A stretch of DNA of 42,431 nt from JARRJY01 sp037388705 (GTDB lineage Bacteria > Pseudomonadota > Gammaproteobacteria > UBA6429 > Thiohalophilaceae): contig JARRJY010000030.1 of NCBI GenBank assembly GCA_037388705.1, positions 1-42,431 on the forward strand, given 5' to 3'. Shown in pieces: positions 42,346-42,431 of the stretch (its first letter is position 1; the number at the start of each line of letters is the position of its first letter). Both the position numbers and the translations under genes were made by a program. The notes below the pieces were generated by a model. That model saw nothing but the letters and a program-made list of their open reading frames with translations. It did no database searches and was not told where the DNA came from.

Positions 42346-42431
42346 GTGAAGCGAACCATTCAAGCAATAATCACCCCACCTGTTGCCGTTTGTCGCTATG
42401 GTTGCGCCGGCTGTTGTGCGGCTCCCATCGG
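42346..42431 (+). CDS. Start of a small Cys-rich protein, partial at right edge
   Basis: A GTG at 42346 preceded by AAGGAG (42333-42338, 7-base spacing) opens a frame to the window edge. The visible 28 residues are KRTIQAIITPPVAVC then RYGCAGCCAAPIG, with a CxxxCxxCC cluster. An in-frame ATG at 42325 precedes the SD and is less likely. The close-set cysteines suggest metal binding or a membrane-inserted small protein. The family is not known to me. Confidence 0.55.
   Translation, partial: MKRTIQAIITPPVAVCRYGCAGCCAAPI

Overview
The window reads as core chromosome of a gammaproteobacterium. Three gene neighbourhoods typical of that class appear in recognisable order: recR-ybaB-dnaX with the SRP RNA; mltF-tadA-serB-guaA-guaB-xseA; and der-bamB-yfgM-hisS-pilW-rlmN-ndk running into iscX-fdx-hscA-hscB-iscA-iscU-iscS-iscR-cysE-trmJ-suhB. 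A small lipoprotein resembling SoxXA-binding proteins hints at a sulfur-oxidising lineage, but the genus cannot be fixed from the sequence alone. Base composition looks moderate and slightly AT-rich. There is no phage, IS element, CRISPR array or rRNA operon.

Layout. 1-1.8 kb: end of an M48-like protease, a small c-type cytochrome, pterin dehydratase and rsgA. 1.8-4.5 kb (minus): recR, ybaB, dnaX and SRP RNA. 4.6-7.8 kb: a small outer-membrane barrel protein converging on a membrane-bound GGDEF/EAL protein. 8-10.4 kb: tRNA-Ser(GGA), mltF, tadA. 10.4-18.2 kb: serB, a broken or split guaA, a YaiI-type protein, a DEAD-box helicase on the plus strand, two small hypotheticals and guaB. The usual guaB-guaA pair is separated by about 3.5 kb. 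18.4-21.2 kb: small lipoprotein, xseA, an M23 peptidase and a 68-residue protein. 21.3-26.9 kb is the most accessory part: a nitrilase-GFA operon with a divergent LysR regulator, then a von Willebrand lipoprotein, ECF sigma factor and single-pass membrane protein. 26.9-33.7 kb (minus): der, frameshifted bamB, yfgM, hisS, pilW, rlmN, ndk. 33.8-41.3 kb (minus): the complete isc operon, cysE and trmJ. The right end has suhB and the start of a Cys-rich small protein.

The strongest anomalies are these. (1) guaA is divided into two open frames. The junction has lost the His-Pro-Glu segment of the glutaminase triad, and the second frame has a near-perfect Shine-Dalgarno. (2) dnaX carries an in-register A AAA AAG slippery heptamer followed by a -1 frame stop, predicting a gamma-type short product. 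(3) A 10-bp tandem repeat overlaps the start codon of the LysR gene and creates out-of-frame decoy starts, next to a perfect 16-bp palindrome. (4) bamB carries a frameshift. (5) A vWA/ECF/membrane-protein operon looks like a surface-signalling module whose presumed anti-sigma factor lacks the zinc motif. Two damaged core genes in one window mean that sequence or assembly error must be considered for guaA and bamB.
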